A DNA stretch of 50,806 bases from Pirellulales bacterium (GTDB lineage: Bacteria > Planctomycetota > Planctomycetia > Pirellulales > JACPPG01), in NCBI GenBank assembly GCA_035546535.1, contig DASZWQ010000128.1, positions 1 to 50,806 of the forward strand, in the 5' to 3' direction. The position numbers and the translations under genes are program-made. Below the pieces are notes generated by a model. It worked only from the letters and a program-made list of their open reading frames with translations, made no database searches and was not told the DNA's origin. Positions 18,850 to 28,294 of the stretch are shown piece after piece (position 1 is the first letter of the stretch; each line of letters opens with the position of its first letter).

Positions 18850-20925
18850 TTATGCCGCTGCGCCCACCACGCTATCGGCAACGACCGCGACGCATTCGAC
18901 GCGCGTGTCGGACGTGATCTCCTGGAAACTCAACACGACGAGCTTCGGTAATCGGGCCGCCGTAACCTGCTTGACCACGGCGCGGATACCGGCGCTCACG
19001 AGGAGTATTGGCGTTCGGTGTTCGCTCTTGAGAATGTCCGCTTGCTCGGCAATCTGCTGGCAGAGTTGCTCGACGACTTGCGGCGGCAGTTTTACGGCCA
19101 GCCCGGCTTCGCCCTGCTCGCTGGCGGCGCGAATGCGCTCTTCCCACGTGGCATCCAGCGTCAGTACGTGCAGACACTGCTCGCGGTCGCGATAGCGGGT
19201 CGAGATCGCGCGAGCGAGCCGCTGCCGGGCATGCTCGGCCAGCACGAGCGGATCCCGGTCCTGCGGTGCATGATCGCCGAGCGCTTCGAGGATCAGGCCC
19301 AACTGTCGGATCGGCACGCTTTCGCGCAACAGCAGTCGCAATACTTGCTGCACTTCCGCCAGCTTCATGACGTCCGGCACCAGTTCGTCGACAACGGCGG
19401 GCGAACTTGCCCGTAATTCATCGAGCAAATGGCGGGTCGCATCGCGGGTGAGCAGCTCTTCGGCGTGCTCGCGCACGACTTCGGCCAGATGCGTGGCGAT
19501 AGCGTGTGTCGGCTCGTGTACTTCGTAGCCGTGCGATTCCGCTTCGCGGCGCTCGCTGGTCGGAATCCAAATGCCGGGACGATCGAAGGCGGCTACGTGC
19601 GACGCGTCGGCGATCGGCTCGACGACGGCCGAAGTTTCGATTGCCGCCAACAGCCCGGGACGGACGAATCCTTCGGCCACGGCGATGTCGGCAATCTTGA
19701 TGCGGTATTCGTTCTGTTCCAAACGGGTGTTGTCGCGAATGCGGACTTTTGGCAGCACGATGCCGATTTCCGCGGCGATGCGCTGGCGAATTTGTTGCAC
19801 GCGCGCGAGCAGGTCGCCGCCGCGCTTGGTGTCGGCCAGGCGGATCAAGCCGATGCCGATTTCGATCTCCAAGGGATCGATGGCCAGGTACTGCTCGACG
19901 CGTGGCTCGGTTTTCTTGGCTTCCGTGGCTTGCTGCGCCAGAGCGGCCTCGGCTTCGCGATGACGGCGTGACAAGACGACCGACAGCGCGGCGGCCCCGC
20001 CCGCGATGGCCAAGAGCGGCACCAGCGGCAAGCTCGTGAACGTCAACAGGGCCAGAAAGCCGGCGGTAACCAACAGCACTTCGGGGCGCGAGAACAGTTG
20101 CCGCACGAATTGCGCCGGCAGATCGGTCTCTTCGCTGGAGCGCGTCACCAACAGCGCCGCGGCCAAGGAAATCAAAAGGGCGGGCACCTGCGTAACCAGG
20201 CCGTCGCCGATCGTCAGCCGCGTGAAGATCGACGCGGCATTGGCCAGGTTCATGCCCGATTCGACCACGCCGACGAACAAACCGCCCACGATGTTGACCA
20301 GAATGATAACGATGCCGGCGATCGCGTCGCCGCGAACGAACTTGCTGGCACCATCCATGGCGCCGAAGAAATCGGCCTGGCGCGTGACGTCCGCGCGGCG
20401 CCGCTGGGCTTGCTTTTGGTCGATCACGCCCGCGTTCAGATCGGCATCGATGGCCATCTGTCTTCCGGGCATGCCGTCGAGGGCAAAGCGGGCGGCCACT
20501 TCGCTGATGCGCGCGGCTCCCTTGGTGATGACGACGAACTGGATGACGATGATGATCAAGAAGATGATCAGCCCGACCACCAGGCGGTCGCCGGCCACGA
20601 ACTCGCCGAAGGTGCGCACGACGCCGCCGGCGGCATCCAGGCCGTCGACGTCGGCGCGCGTCAGAATCAGGCGCGTGGTGGCGATGTTCAAAACCAGCCG
20701 GCCGAGGGTGGTGGCCAAGAGGAGCGAAGGAAAGACGCTGAACTCCAGCGGCGATCGCACGTAGACCGTCGTAAGCAACAGGACGACGGCGACCGCGATA
20801 TTGGCCGACAGCAGCAAATCCATCAGTGCCGCTGGCATGGGAACGAGGATCACCAGCAAGCTGGCCATCAGGCCAGCCGGCAAGACCAGCGTCGTGAGGC
20901 GCGCAAGCACACGATCGGTGCCCAC
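18850..20925 (-). CDS. flhA: Flagellar export gate protein FlhA
   Basis: Central ring protein of the flagellar type III export gate, taking protons and docking chaperone-substrate complexes. The N-terminal half shows the family signatures: PLEFSVFPSLLLATTLGRLV, LNIATTRLIL, the FHIPEP block ARFALDGMPGRQMAID, and around eight membrane segments; the cytoplasmic C-terminal half (IDPLEIEIGIGLIRLAD onwards) is complete. Start is uncertain: the frame is open to a TTG at 21063, but the extra residues are Pro/Leu-rich and not FlhA-like. The GTG at 20925 gives about 690 aa, normal for the family; a GTG at 20949 is the alternative. First gene of the flhA-flhF-flhG(-fliA) group. Confidence 0.95.
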   Translation of the reverse strand: MGTDRVLARLTTLVLPAGLMASLLVILVPMPAALMDLLLSANIAVAVVLLLTTVYVRSPLEFSVFPSLLLATTLGRLVLNIATTRLILTRADVDGLDAAGGVVRTFGEFVAGDRLVVGLIIFLIIIVIQFVVITKGAARISEVAARFALDGMPGRQMAIDADLNAGVIDQKQAQRRRADVTRQADFFGAMDGASKFVRGDAIAGIVIILVNIVGGLFVGVVESGMNLANAASIFTRLTIGDGLVTQVPALLISLAAALLVTRSSEETDLPAQFVRQLFSRPEVLLVTAGFLALLTFTSLPLVPLLAIAGGAAALSVVLSRRHREAEAALAQQATEAKKTEPRVEQYLAIDPLEIEIGIGLIRLADTKRGGDLLARVQQIRQRIAAEIGIVLPKVRIRDNTRLEQNEYRIKIADIAVAEGFVRPGLLAAIETSAVVEPIADASHVAAFDRPGIWIPTSERREAESHGYEVHEPTHAIATHLAEVVREHAEELLTRDATRHLLDELRASSPAVVDELVPDVMKLAEVQQVLRLLLRESVPIRQLGLILEALGDHAPQDRDPLVLAEHARQRLARAISTRYRDREQCLHVLTLDATWEERIRAASEQGEAGLAVKLPPQVVEQLCQQIAEQADILKSEHRTPILLVSAGIRAVVKQVTAARLPKLVVLSFQEITSDTRVECVAVVADSVVGAAA

Positions 20926-20949
20926 GCCTGGAGGTGATCCAGGTGACAC

Positions 20950-21281
20950 GGATTTGTCCCGCGGTCGCAGGGATAGAAAGAAACGCAAAAACGGTAGAAG
21001 TGAGGGGGGGACATTAGACAAAAGCCCGGGGAGTGTCCAGGGCGATTTAACAATCGCCGGCAAGCGTGAAGGAGCGCGCGTGACGCATGCCTTGGAATTC
21101 GCAACTATCTGCCTCCAAGAAGGTTACCGCCCCACGATGGCCGGCACGGTCCTTGCTGGTTCTCGCTCTGGAACGTTACGATAGGGCCCGTGCCGTCCGT
21201 GTTCTTGGACACATCGACTTGCTAGGGGCCGGTCGCCCCCCAGCCCGGACGGCGATCCAGCGTGCTCGTCAGCGATATCTC
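20950..21281. other. Divergent intergenic region flhA / sulfotransferase
   Basis: About 330 bases that must hold the promoters of both divergent genes. No strong -10/-35 pair is apparent on either strand, and no repeat or RNA fold was found. Confidence 0.35.
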
Positions 21282-22454
21282 ATGACGCAATCCCCTGCCA
21301 GCGATCCCCAGCCGCCTAAGAAGCCCGCCAAAGCGCGCGACTGGATGCCGATGTTCTGGGACGGGATGAACTTTCCGGCTTGGACCCGGCTGCTCATCAA
21401 GAACCGCTTTCGCCTGGGCTGGCAGTGGTGGTACATGCTGCCGATGGTCACCGCATTCAGCCTGTTTCACTCGGCTTACCGCGCGTGGCAGTGGATCCTG
21501 GTGAATTGGTGGATCAAGGAGAAGTTCGAGTACCAGCCATTGTTCATCCTGGGGCATTGGCGCTCGGGCACGACGCTCTTGCACGAGCTGTTGGTGCTCG
21601 ACAAGCGGCACACGTACCCGACGACCTATGAGTGCTTCGCGCCGAATCACTTCGTGATCACCGAATCGCTGGGGACCAAGCTGCTGGCATACATGGTGCC
21701 CACGCGACGGCCCATGGATAACATGGCCGCCGGCTGGCAGCGTCCGCAGGAAGACGAATTCGCGCTGTGCAACCTGGGCTTACCATCTCCGTACCTGACG
21801 ATCGCCTTTCCCAACGAGCCGCCGCAGGATCAGGAGTATTGGACGCTCGAGCACGTCCCCCGCGCCGACGTCGAGCGCTGGAAGCGCGTCTTTCGCCGCT
21901 TCTTGCAGTACATCAACGTGCGCACCAAGACGCCGCAGCGCATCGTCTTGAAATCGCCGCCACATACCGGCCGGGTGAAGGTGCTGCTGGAGATGTTCCC
22001 GGACGCGAAGTTCGTTCACATCGTGCGCGATCCGTTCGTGATCTTTCCCTCGACCGTGCACCTGTGGAAAACGCTCTATTCGACCCAAGGAATGCAGAAG
22101 GCGCGCTTCGAAGGATTGGAAGAATACGTGCTGGCGAATCTCACGCGCATGTACGAACGGTTCGAGATCGATCGCGAATTGATTCCCCAGGGCAATTTCT
22201 GCGAGCTGCGCTACGAGACGCTGGTGGCCGATCCGGTGGCCGGCATCAAGGAAGTCTACGAAAAGCTGGGCCTGGGAGGGTTCGACCAGGTGCTGCCGGC
22301 CTTGCAGGACTACGTAGCCTCGACCAAGGGTTACGAAACGAACAAGTACCGCGACCTGGCTCCGGAGCTGCGCGAAGCTATTTCTCAGCGGTGGCGTGGT
22401 TATATTGAAAAATATGGTTACGCGCGCGACATCGCCGCCGGCGCGCCGCGATAG
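21282..22454 (+). CDS. Sulfotransferase family protein
   Basis: A PAPS-dependent sulfotransferase-like protein of 390 aa. Both cofactor motifs are visible: the 5'-phosphosulfate loop ILGHWRSGTTLLHELL (about residue 87) and the 3'-phosphate motif FVHIVRDPFVIFPS (about 247), and KSPPHTGRVKVLLEMFP lies between. Start at MTQSPASDPQPPKK, after which family-like sequence begins; the 65 codons open upstream look non-coding. Planctomycetes carry many such genes; the acceptor (polysaccharide, lipid or protein) cannot be read from the sequence. A CAAG-loop hairpin repeat follows the stop. Confidence 0.9.
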   Translation: MTQSPASDPQPPKKPAKARDWMPMFWDGMNFPAWTRLLIKNRFRLGWQWWYMLPMVTAFSLFHSAYRAWQWILVNWWIKEKFEYQPLFILGHWRSGTTLLHELLVLDKRHTYPTTYECFAPNHFVITESLGTKLLAYMVPTRRPMDNMAAGWQRPQEDEFALCNLGLPSPYLTIAFPNEPPQDQEYWTLEHVPRADVERWKRVFRRFLQYINVRTKTPQRIVLKSPPHTGRVKVLLEMFPDAKFVHIVRDPFVIFPSTVHLWKTLYSTQGMQKARFEGLEEYVLANLTRMYERFEIDRELIPQGNFCELRYETLVADPVAGIKEVYEKLGLGGFDQVLPALQDYVASTKGYETNKYRDLAPELREAISQRWRGYIEKYGYARDIAAGAPR

Positions 22455-22461
22455 CTGCCCA

Positions 22462-22485
22462 GCGCCGAGCAAGCTCGGCGGCTAA
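22462..22485. repeat. Single CAAG-loop hairpin repeat
   Basis: CGCCGAG (22463-22469), loop CAAG, CTCGGCG (22474-22480), followed by GCTAA. The same stem with loop CGAG recurs at 29723-29740. Confidence 0.75.
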
Positions 22486-22522
22486 ATGTGTGTGAGAATC
22501 GCCACGGTTGAATCGCCTGCCT

Positions 22523-22921
22523 ATGTCGCCTCGCGCCAAACCTCCGGAGCCGCGTTGGCTGTTGCGCCGCGCTGATCAGGCCGTCGTAGCCGGGCTGGTG
22601 GCCGTGGCGCTCGTGGCGATGGGTCTGTGGTGGGCCGGCCAGGGAGGGCTGAGGGGCCGGCTGGTCGAGTTCGAACGGCTCCCGGCGCGCACGGCACAGT
22701 TCCAGGTCGATATAAATTCCGCGGCCTGGCCCGAGCTCTCGCAGTTGCCCGGCATCGGCGAGGCGTTGGCGCGGCGGATCGTCGAATCGCGCGAGCAGGA
22801 AGGCCCTTTCGCCGATCACCAGGAGCTGCGCCGCGTGCGCGGCATCGGCCCGCGCACCTTGGAGCGCATTACGCCGTTTCTGCGTCCGATGCCGGAGACG
22901 GCCAACGTCGCTGGGCCGTAA
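22523..22921 (+). CDS. ComEA-like helix-hairpin-helix protein
   Basis: A 132-aa protein with one membrane segment near the N-terminus (AVVAGLVAVALVAMGLWWAG) and a C-terminal double helix-hairpin-helix DNA-binding unit (DINSAAWPELSQLPGIGEAL, then LRRVRGIGPRTLERI). This is the layout of the DNA-uptake receptor ComEA, though many anchored HhH proteins of this type have no proven role in competence, and no comEB/comEC gene is adjacent. Start at the ATG 22523; a TTG five codons upstream is possible. No good ribosome-binding site is visible. Confidence 0.82.
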   Translation: MSPRAKPPEPRWLLRRADQAVVAGLVAVALVAMGLWWAGQGGLRGRLVEFERLPARTAQFQVDINSAAWPELSQLPGIGEALARRIVESREQEGPFADHQELRRVRGIGPRTLERITPFLRPMPETANVAGP

Positions 22922-23078
22922 CGCATCGGGATACTGCGGGCGCTTGGCACGACCTGACAGGGTTGCGACCGCGACGAGGGGGCGTTACTGTCAAAGACTC
23001 GCGCATGCGCCCCGCGAATTCGACGTTGGTTCGATCCCTCCCTTTGATCGTCGACAGGCATCGGCGCCGAATCACTTC

Positions 23079-24572
23079 ATGGATCACTTGCCGACCAGTG
23101 CCGACGCGCCCCATGACGAGCTGATTCGCGATTTTGGTCTGGCCAAGGCCACGGCCTTGAACATGTCGAACATGATCGGCATCGGGCCGTTCATCACGAT
23201 GAATCTCATCCTGGGGGCGATGGGAGGCCCGCAGGCCATTCTCGGTTGGATCGTCGGCGTCCTTCTGGCCATCTGCGACGGCATGGTATGGAGCGAGCTG
23301 TCGGCGGCCATGCCTGGCTCCGGCGGTAGCTACTTGTATCTCCGCGAGTGCTTCGGCCGCGAGCGGTGGGGTCGCTTCATGGCCTTCATGTTCATCTGGC
23401 AGTTCCTGCTCAGCGGGCCGTTGGAAATCGCCAGTGGCGCCATCGGCCTGAGCAAGTACGCCGCCTATCCGCTGGTCCACTTCGGCTGGGTCGAAGGGGC
23501 TCGTCCGAATGACGATGCGCTCGGCAGCGACGAAGAGTCGGCCGCCGCGATCGAGGCCGGCGTGCCCGAGGCCTGGAGCAGCAAAGCCATCGCCGAACGG
23601 GCGATCGCCTTCGGCGTCTCGGCAGTGGCGGTCATGCTCCTCTATCGCCGCATCACCGCCATCGGGCGCCTGACGCTGTTTCTATGGCTCGCCATGCTCG
23701 GCACCGTGCTGTTCATGATCGTCAGCGGCTTGATGCACTTCGACAAGAACCTGATCGTTCCGTTTCCCGAAAATGCCTTTCACGTGGACGGCAAGTTCCT
23801 GTTCGGACTGGGGACGGCGATGGGAATCGCCATGTACGACTACCTGGGGTATTACGACGTTTGCTACATCGGCGACGAGGTGCAGCATCCGGAAAAGAAC
23901 ATTCCACGATCGATCATGATCTCGGTCGTGGCCGTGGCCGTGATCTACATGACGATGAACATCAGCTTCATCGGCGTTATTCCCTGGCAGGAAGTAGGCG
24001 ACACCGTCGCGACGACGTTCGTCGAGAAACTCTATGGACCAGGCGCCGCCTGCCTGATCACGCTGTTCGTCGCGCTCACGGCCTTCGCGTCGATCTTCGC
24101 CATGTTCCTGGGCTACTCGCGGATTCCGTACGCTGCCGCGCGCGACGGAACGTTCTTTTCCTACTTCGATCACTTACACCCGAAGCAGAAATTCCCGGAT
24201 CGATCGCTGCTGGTGGTGGGAGTCATCACCATGCTCGCCAGCCTGTGGACGCTCGAAGACGTGATCAACGCCATCCTTGCCTGCCGTATCCTCGTGCAGT
24301 TCGTCGGACAGAATGCGGGACTGATGCACTATCGACGGACGCATTCCCAGCGCGCGATGCCCTTTCGCATGTGGCTCTATCCCTTGCCGTGCTGGATCGC
24401 CTTCGCCGGCTGGATGTTTATCTTTGGATCGAAGCTCGTCGGGCAGATCGCGAATCCCTGGTACAAGCAGGAAGCGCTCCTCGGTTTGCTCGTGATCGCG
24501 GCCGGTGCTGGGATCTTCCTGGTGTGGAGCGCGCGGGCACGTCAGTGGCCGTTCACACGAAGCCAGACGTGA
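23079..24572 (+). CDS. APC-superfamily amino acid/polyamine permease
   Basis: An inner-membrane secondary transporter of 497 aa with about 12 predicted membrane helices. The first helix has the unwound substrate-binding signature NMIGIGPFITMN, followed by GWIVGVLLAICDGMVWSELS and the conserved PGSGGSYLYLRECFG, all typical of the APC fold; helix 6 carries the GTAMGIAMYDYLGYYD region. A 40-residue acidic loop lies between helices 4 and 5 (EGARPNDDALGSDEE). The substrate is unknown. Start at MDHLPTSADAPHDEL; upstream codons are in frame but read as non-coding. Only about 155 bases separate it from the ComEA-like gene. Confidence 0.92.
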   Translation: MDHLPTSADAPHDELIRDFGLAKATALNMSNMIGIGPFITMNLILGAMGGPQAILGWIVGVLLAICDGMVWSELSAAMPGSGGSYLYLRECFGRERWGRFMAFMFIWQFLLSGPLEIASGAIGLSKYAAYPLVHFGWVEGARPNDDALGSDEESAAAIEAGVPEAWSSKAIAERAIAFGVSAVAVMLLYRRITAIGRLTLFLWLAMLGTVLFMIVSGLMHFDKNLIVPFPENAFHVDGKFLFGLGTAMGIAMYDYLGYYDVCYIGDEVQHPEKNIPRSIMISVVAVAVIYMTMNISFIGVIPWQEVGDTVATTFVEKLYGPGAACLITLFVALTAFASIFAMFLGYSRIPYAAARDGTFFSYFDHLHPKQKFPDRSLLVVGVITMLASLWTLEDVINAILACRILVQFVGQNAGLMHYRRTHSQRAMPFRMWLYPLPCWIAFAGWMFIFGSKLVGQIANPWYKQEALLGLLVIAAGAGIFLVWSARARQWPFTRSQT

Positions 24573-24886
24573 AATGACCCGCGGGTCACGTCCGCCGGTG
24601 TGTCGAGGGGGGACAAAGTTACCAGGGCAACCATCCTTTGCACCCACGTAAATGCCTACCGCTTCTCTGTTTATTTCAATGTCCCGCGGCCGGAGCCGAC
24701 CGCAATCCGAGGGGGGTCAAAAGGGGGGGCTGCGGATGCTATACTTGTCGAGAGGTCAGCTTGCGACGGATCGCCATCGCCCGCGGAGGGGGATCAATCT
24801 CCCAGACGGTAGGTGGAGCCAGTGGTTCGGGGTGGCTTGGCTGATTGGTTTTTGACCACTGACTCACCCGCGGGAATCTGGTTCAC
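24573..24886. other. Intergenic region with G-runs before the response regulator
   Basis: Non-coding. It contains GGGGGG and GGGGGGG runs at 24711-24716 and 24723-24729, and TATACT at 24740-24745 which may be a -10 box; the sequence at the matching -35 position is poor (TCAAAA). No repeat or RNA fold is evident. Confidence 0.4.
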
Positions 24887-25519
24887 ATGTCCATCCGACT
24901 GTTGATTGCCGACGACCATCTTGTCGTCCGCACCGGGTTGAAAAGCCTGGTAGCCACTACCGACATCGAAATCGTGGGGGAAGCATCCACCGGCGGTGAA
25001 TGCGTCCGTCTCGTCCAAGAACTAAACCCGGACGTCGTGCTCTTGGACATCCGCATGCCGGACGGCGACGGGCTGAACGCGTTGAGCCGTCTGAAGCTCG
25101 ATCGGCCGCAAATGCCGGTGCTGGTCTTTTCGACCTATGACAATCCGACATATGTCGCCCGTGCCGTGGCACTGGGCGCCAATGGCTACGTGTCGAAGGG
25201 AGCGACCAAGGACGAGCTACTGCTGGCCATTCATACCGTGGCCCGCGGCGAAAACGCCTGGACGCGCGATGAGCTGCGTCGCGTGACCGGCGCCCTGGCC
25301 ACGCCGCGCTTGGCATCGGATATCGACGTGCCGCTGACGCAGCGCGAAAGCGAAGTGCTGCGGCAGCTCAGCTACGGACTGACGAACAAGGAAATCGCGC
25401 AATCGCTGCAGATCAGCTACGAGACGGTGAAGGAGCACGTGCAGCACATCCTGCGCAAGCTTGGCGTCTCGGACCGTACGCAAGCCGCCGTGTGGGCGGT
25501 GCGCAAGGGGCTGGTCTAG
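24887..25519 (+). CDS. NarL/FixJ-family response regulator
   Basis: A 210-aa two-domain DNA-binding response regulator. Receiver: acidic pair in LLIADDHLVVRTGL, phospho-acceptor Asp in VVLLDIRMPDGDGLNAL (about residue 54), Ser/Thr in VLVFSTYD, Lys in GYVSKGATKDELL. Output: LuxR-type helix-turn-helix PLTQRESEVLRQLSYGLTNK, then EIAQSLQISYETVKEHVQHI. It is an orphan: no kinase gene is next to it, and its target is unknown. The start codon is preceded by only a weak purine stretch. Confidence 0.93.
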   Translation: MSIRLLIADDHLVVRTGLKSLVATTDIEIVGEASTGGECVRLVQELNPDVVLLDIRMPDGDGLNALSRLKLDRPQMPVLVFSTYDNPTYVARAVALGANGYVSKGATKDELLLAIHTVARGENAWTRDELRRVTGALATPRLASDIDVPLTQRESEVLRQLSYGLTNKEIAQSLQISYETVKEHVQHILRKLGVSDRTQAAVWAVRKGLV

Positions 25520-25590
25520 GCAAGGCGGTTTCTTCGGTCGCGTCACGTTCTGAAGCCGGGGTCCGCGACGTCGGGTGCAATCGATCGGGG

Positions 25591-25695
25591 GTGGCGCGGA
25601 CAACTTGCTTGTCCGTGCTGCGAAGTTAGCGAAAACCTTGTCGTGGTTTACGCTGAAGCGCCTGCGGCGCCCTGACAACGAGTTGTCAGGGCCAC
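25591..25695. repeat. Paired-hairpin dispersed repeat, copy B
   Basis: Bounded by GTGGC and GCCAC. Hairpin 1: CGGACAA / TTGTCCG around CTTGC (25597-25615). Hairpin 2: CTGACAA / TTGTCAG around CGAG, in a longer perfect CCCTGACAAC / GTTGTCAGGG palindrome (25670-25691). Same design as 13328-13398, but with completely different stems. It fills most of the gap between the regulator and MFS genes. Confidence 0.75.
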
Positions 25696-25756
25696 CCACG
25701 CGGTAGCAACAGGCCAGGCACAGGCTTGCAAACTGCGGCGACGTGGTGATTCGCCG

Positions 25757-27142
25757 CTAAGCGCCTGTGCGCTGAAGCTCTCGCTCGGCCGCGTCTTCTT
25801 CTGCCGCTTCGCGCATCCACTTCTGCAAACGTTCGGCGTCGGCGGCCACGGTGCGCGTGCCGAGGAAGAGGACGACCGCTAGTACGAGGTTCACCAGCGG
25901 CATCACGTACATTGCCTGATGAATGCCCTGGCCGGCAAATGGGGCAAGAGCATCGAAAATCTCGACCTTCGTCTTGCCGGCCAGCGAGACGCCGGCATCG
26001 AGCGCCGCTTGCGTCGTGAAATGTTGGCTGAGCTTGCCGAAGCCCACCGGGCCTAGCGCCCCGCCGAGAGCGTACATGGCGCAGAAATAGAGGGCCATGG
26101 CCGTTCCGCGCAGCGACGGTTCGATGACGTCCTGCACCGTCGAATAGACGGTTGAATAATACGTGTACATCAGCCCGCAGCCAAAACCGAACAGGACACT
26201 GAAGAGCAGCACCTGGCCGGTGGGCTGCTCGAGCGCGAAGTAGATCAAAGGCACGCTCAGCCCAAGCGCGGTCGCGGCCACGAGCAATCGACCGTTGATG
26301 CGGGTCTTGTACAGGCGGTCGCCGAGCCAGCCGCCAAGAAACAATCCTGGCACACCGACCAGTCCGTAGACGACCGTTGCCACATTTCCGGCGCTAGCTT
26401 TATCCAATTCGTGGTAACGGACGAGAAACGATTTGAGGAATCCGCCAATGGCGTACATGTTGAAATTGTGCAGGGCGCCGGAGGCGATGATCCAGCACAT
26501 GGTCGGGATGCTAAGCACGAGCCAGTAGGGCGAACCTTCGCGGCGGCGCGTGCTGACGGCGTGCTCTTCGGCTTGTCCGCGCACCGGCTCCGTGATCATG
26601 AGCGCGGCCGCGGCGCACAGCAAGCCCGGGATGAAAGCGACGAAGAAGGCCGATTGCCAGCCGTAATTGGCGGCCATGTATCCACTGACGGCAAAACTGG
26701 CGGCGTTCCCCAGCGGCAGGCCGAGCATAAAAAAGCCCATGGCTTTGGCGCGGCGGTTGGCCGGGAACAGGTCGCCAATCAGCGAAGAAGAGGCCGGCGC
26801 GCACGTTGCCTCGCCGACGCCCACGGCGAGGCGCAGCACGACCATTTGCCAGAAATTTCGCGCCAGTCCGCAAGCCGCGGTCAACAGGCTCCAGAAGAAC
26901 ACGCCGACCGTCAGAATGCGCGAGCGGTTGCCACGATCGGCAATGCGGCCCAGCGGGATACCGATCGCCGCGTAAAGCAGGATGAATGCGGTGCCGAGAT
27001 TGCCGAGATCGGTGTCGCTGATTTTCCAAGCATCACGAATGTCCTCGCCGACGGCTCCGATGATGAGCCGGTCGAAGAAGTTCATCATGTTGATGGCGAA
27101 CAGGACGCAAAGCGCGAAGATGGGCCCGGTGCGTGGTTTCAT
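25757..27142 (-). CDS. Major facilitator superfamily transporter (Spinster-like)
   Basis: A 461-aa inner-membrane carrier with about 12 membrane helices. Helix 1 has NMMNFFDRLIIGAV with the charged pair typical of Spinster-like MFS proteins; the MFS motif A appears in the helix 2-3 loop as IPLGRIADRGNRSRIL, and LRLAVGVGEATCAPAS marks helix 4. The substrate is not assignable; relatives move lipids, hexuronates or organic anions. The start at 27142 agrees with the first helix. No operon partner: galE, 165 bases on, is in the same direction and could be cotranscribed. Confidence 0.9.
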   Translation of the reverse strand: MKPRTGPIFALCVLFAINMMNFFDRLIIGAVGEDIRDAWKISDTDLGNLGTAFILLYAAIGIPLGRIADRGNRSRILTVGVFFWSLLTAACGLARNFWQMVVLRLAVGVGEATCAPASSSLIGDLFPANRRAKAMGFFMLGLPLGNAASFAVSGYMAANYGWQSAFFVAFIPGLLCAAAALMITEPVRGQAEEHAVSTRRREGSPYWLVLSIPTMCWIIASGALHNFNMYAIGGFLKSFLVRYHELDKASAGNVATVVYGLVGVPGLFLGGWLGDRLYKTRINGRLLVAATALGLSVPLIYFALEQPTGQVLLFSVLFGFGCGLMYTYYSTVYSTVQDVIEPSLRGTAMALYFCAMYALGGALGPVGFGKLSQHFTTQAALDAGVSLAGKTKVEIFDALAPFAGQGIHQAMYVMPLVNLVLAVVLFLGTRTVAADAERLQKWMREAAEEDAAERELQRTGA

Positions 27143-27307
27143 GTGCGCGGCCCCCCGGCCGTGGCGATCAAAAAGAGAACTCGGCTGGCAAAACGCCGCC
27201 GCGATCGCGTGCCCGAATCACCCTGAACGCGTCCGCTGCTGCGAGCAGCGCATTTTGTGGCGGCGCAGGGGGGCCGTCAAGAAAAAAATGGCGCCCGGTG
27301 TCCTTGG

Positions 27308-28294
27308 CTACGGAGCAGCGAATCCCTGCGGATGCGTGCTGTGCCAGCGCCAGGCGGTCTCGACGATTTGTTCCAGCTCCGGATAGCGCGGCTGCCAGTC
27401 GAGCACGCTCCGCGCTCGCGAGGCATCGGCCACGAGTTCCGCCGGATCGCCCGGCCGGCGCGGCGCCAGGCGCACGGGAATCTCGCGCCCGCTGACGCGG
27501 CGGCAGACGTCGACAACTTGCCGCACGCTGTGCCCGCGGCCGGTTCCCAGGTTCAGAAGCAGCTTCTGACCGGGGCTGAGTCGTTCGATGGCTTTCAAAT
27601 GCGCCGCGCCAAGATCGTCGACGTGGATGTAATCGCGAATGCAGGTTCCATCGGGCGTGGGATAATCGTCGCCAAAAATCGTGATCGCCTCGCGCTGCCC
27701 GAGCGCCACGCTCAGCACCAGCGGAATGAGGCGCGACTTCGAACGATCGACTTCTCCCAGGTCGCCGTCGGGGCTGGCGCCGGCCGCGTTGAAGTAACGG
27801 AGCGCCGCGAAGCCGAAATCGTAAGCGTGCGCGTAGTCCAACAGCGCCTGCTCGATCACCAGCTTGCTGAATCCATAGGGATTGATGGGGCGTTGCGGCG
27901 TGTCCTCGGTGATGGGCACGCGATCCGGCACGCCATAGGTGGCCGTCGTGCTGGAAAAGACGATGCGTTTGACGTCCGCGGCCCGCATCGCTTCCAGCAA
28001 GGCCAGGCTGGCGACGACATTGTTCTGATAGTATTTGTGGGGCTCGGCCACGGATTCGCCCACCAGGGCAAAGGCCGCGAAATGCATCACGGCTTCGATC
28101 TGCTTGTCGCGCAAAACGGCGGTGAGCTTCGCCTGGTCGGCGACTTCGCCTTCGATGATCCGCCCCGGCAGAGCAGCCTGGCGATGGCCGCGCGAGAGAT
28201 TGTCGTAACACCACACGTCGTGCCCAGCCCGCGCCAGCAGACGCGACGCATGGCTGCCGATATAGCCTGCTCCGCCGGTTACTAGTATCCTCAC
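27308..28294 (-). CDS. galE: UDP-glucose 4-epimerase
   Basis: Interconverts UDP-glucose and UDP-galactose for polysaccharide and glycoconjugate synthesis. The start is a GTG at 28294, decided by GGAGG nine bases upstream (28304-28308) and by the NAD-binding motif RILVTGGAGYIGSHASRLL that follows at once; the ATG at 28336 would add 14 unlikely residues. Short-chain dehydrogenase features: VMHFAAFALVGES, the Ser/Thr catalytic stretch VFSSTTATYG, YGFSK with the catalytic Tyr and Lys, and RYFNAAGA. About 328 aa, normal for bacterial GalE. A broader epimerase specificity (GalNAc) cannot be excluded. Confidence 0.94.
   Translation of the reverse strand: MRILVTGGAGYIGSHASRLLARAGHDVWCYDNLSRGHRQAALPGRIIEGEVADQAKLTAVLRDKQIEAVMHFAAFALVGESVAEPHKYYQNNVVASLALLEAMRAADVKRIVFSSTTATYGVPDRVPITEDTPQRPINPYGFSKLVIEQALLDYAHAYDFGFAALRYFNAAGASPDGDLGEVDRSKSRLIPLVLSVALGQREAITIFGDDYPTPDGTCIRDYIHVDDLGAAHLKAIERLSPGQKLLLNLGTGRGHSVRQVVDVCRRVSGREIPVRLAPRRPGDPAELVADASRARSVLDWQPRYPELEQIVETAWRWHSTHPQGFAAP

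Noticed and set aside
24711-24729. G-quadruplex in the spacer before the response regulator
   Set aside because: Only two G-runs lie close together; four are needed for an intramolecular quadruplex.
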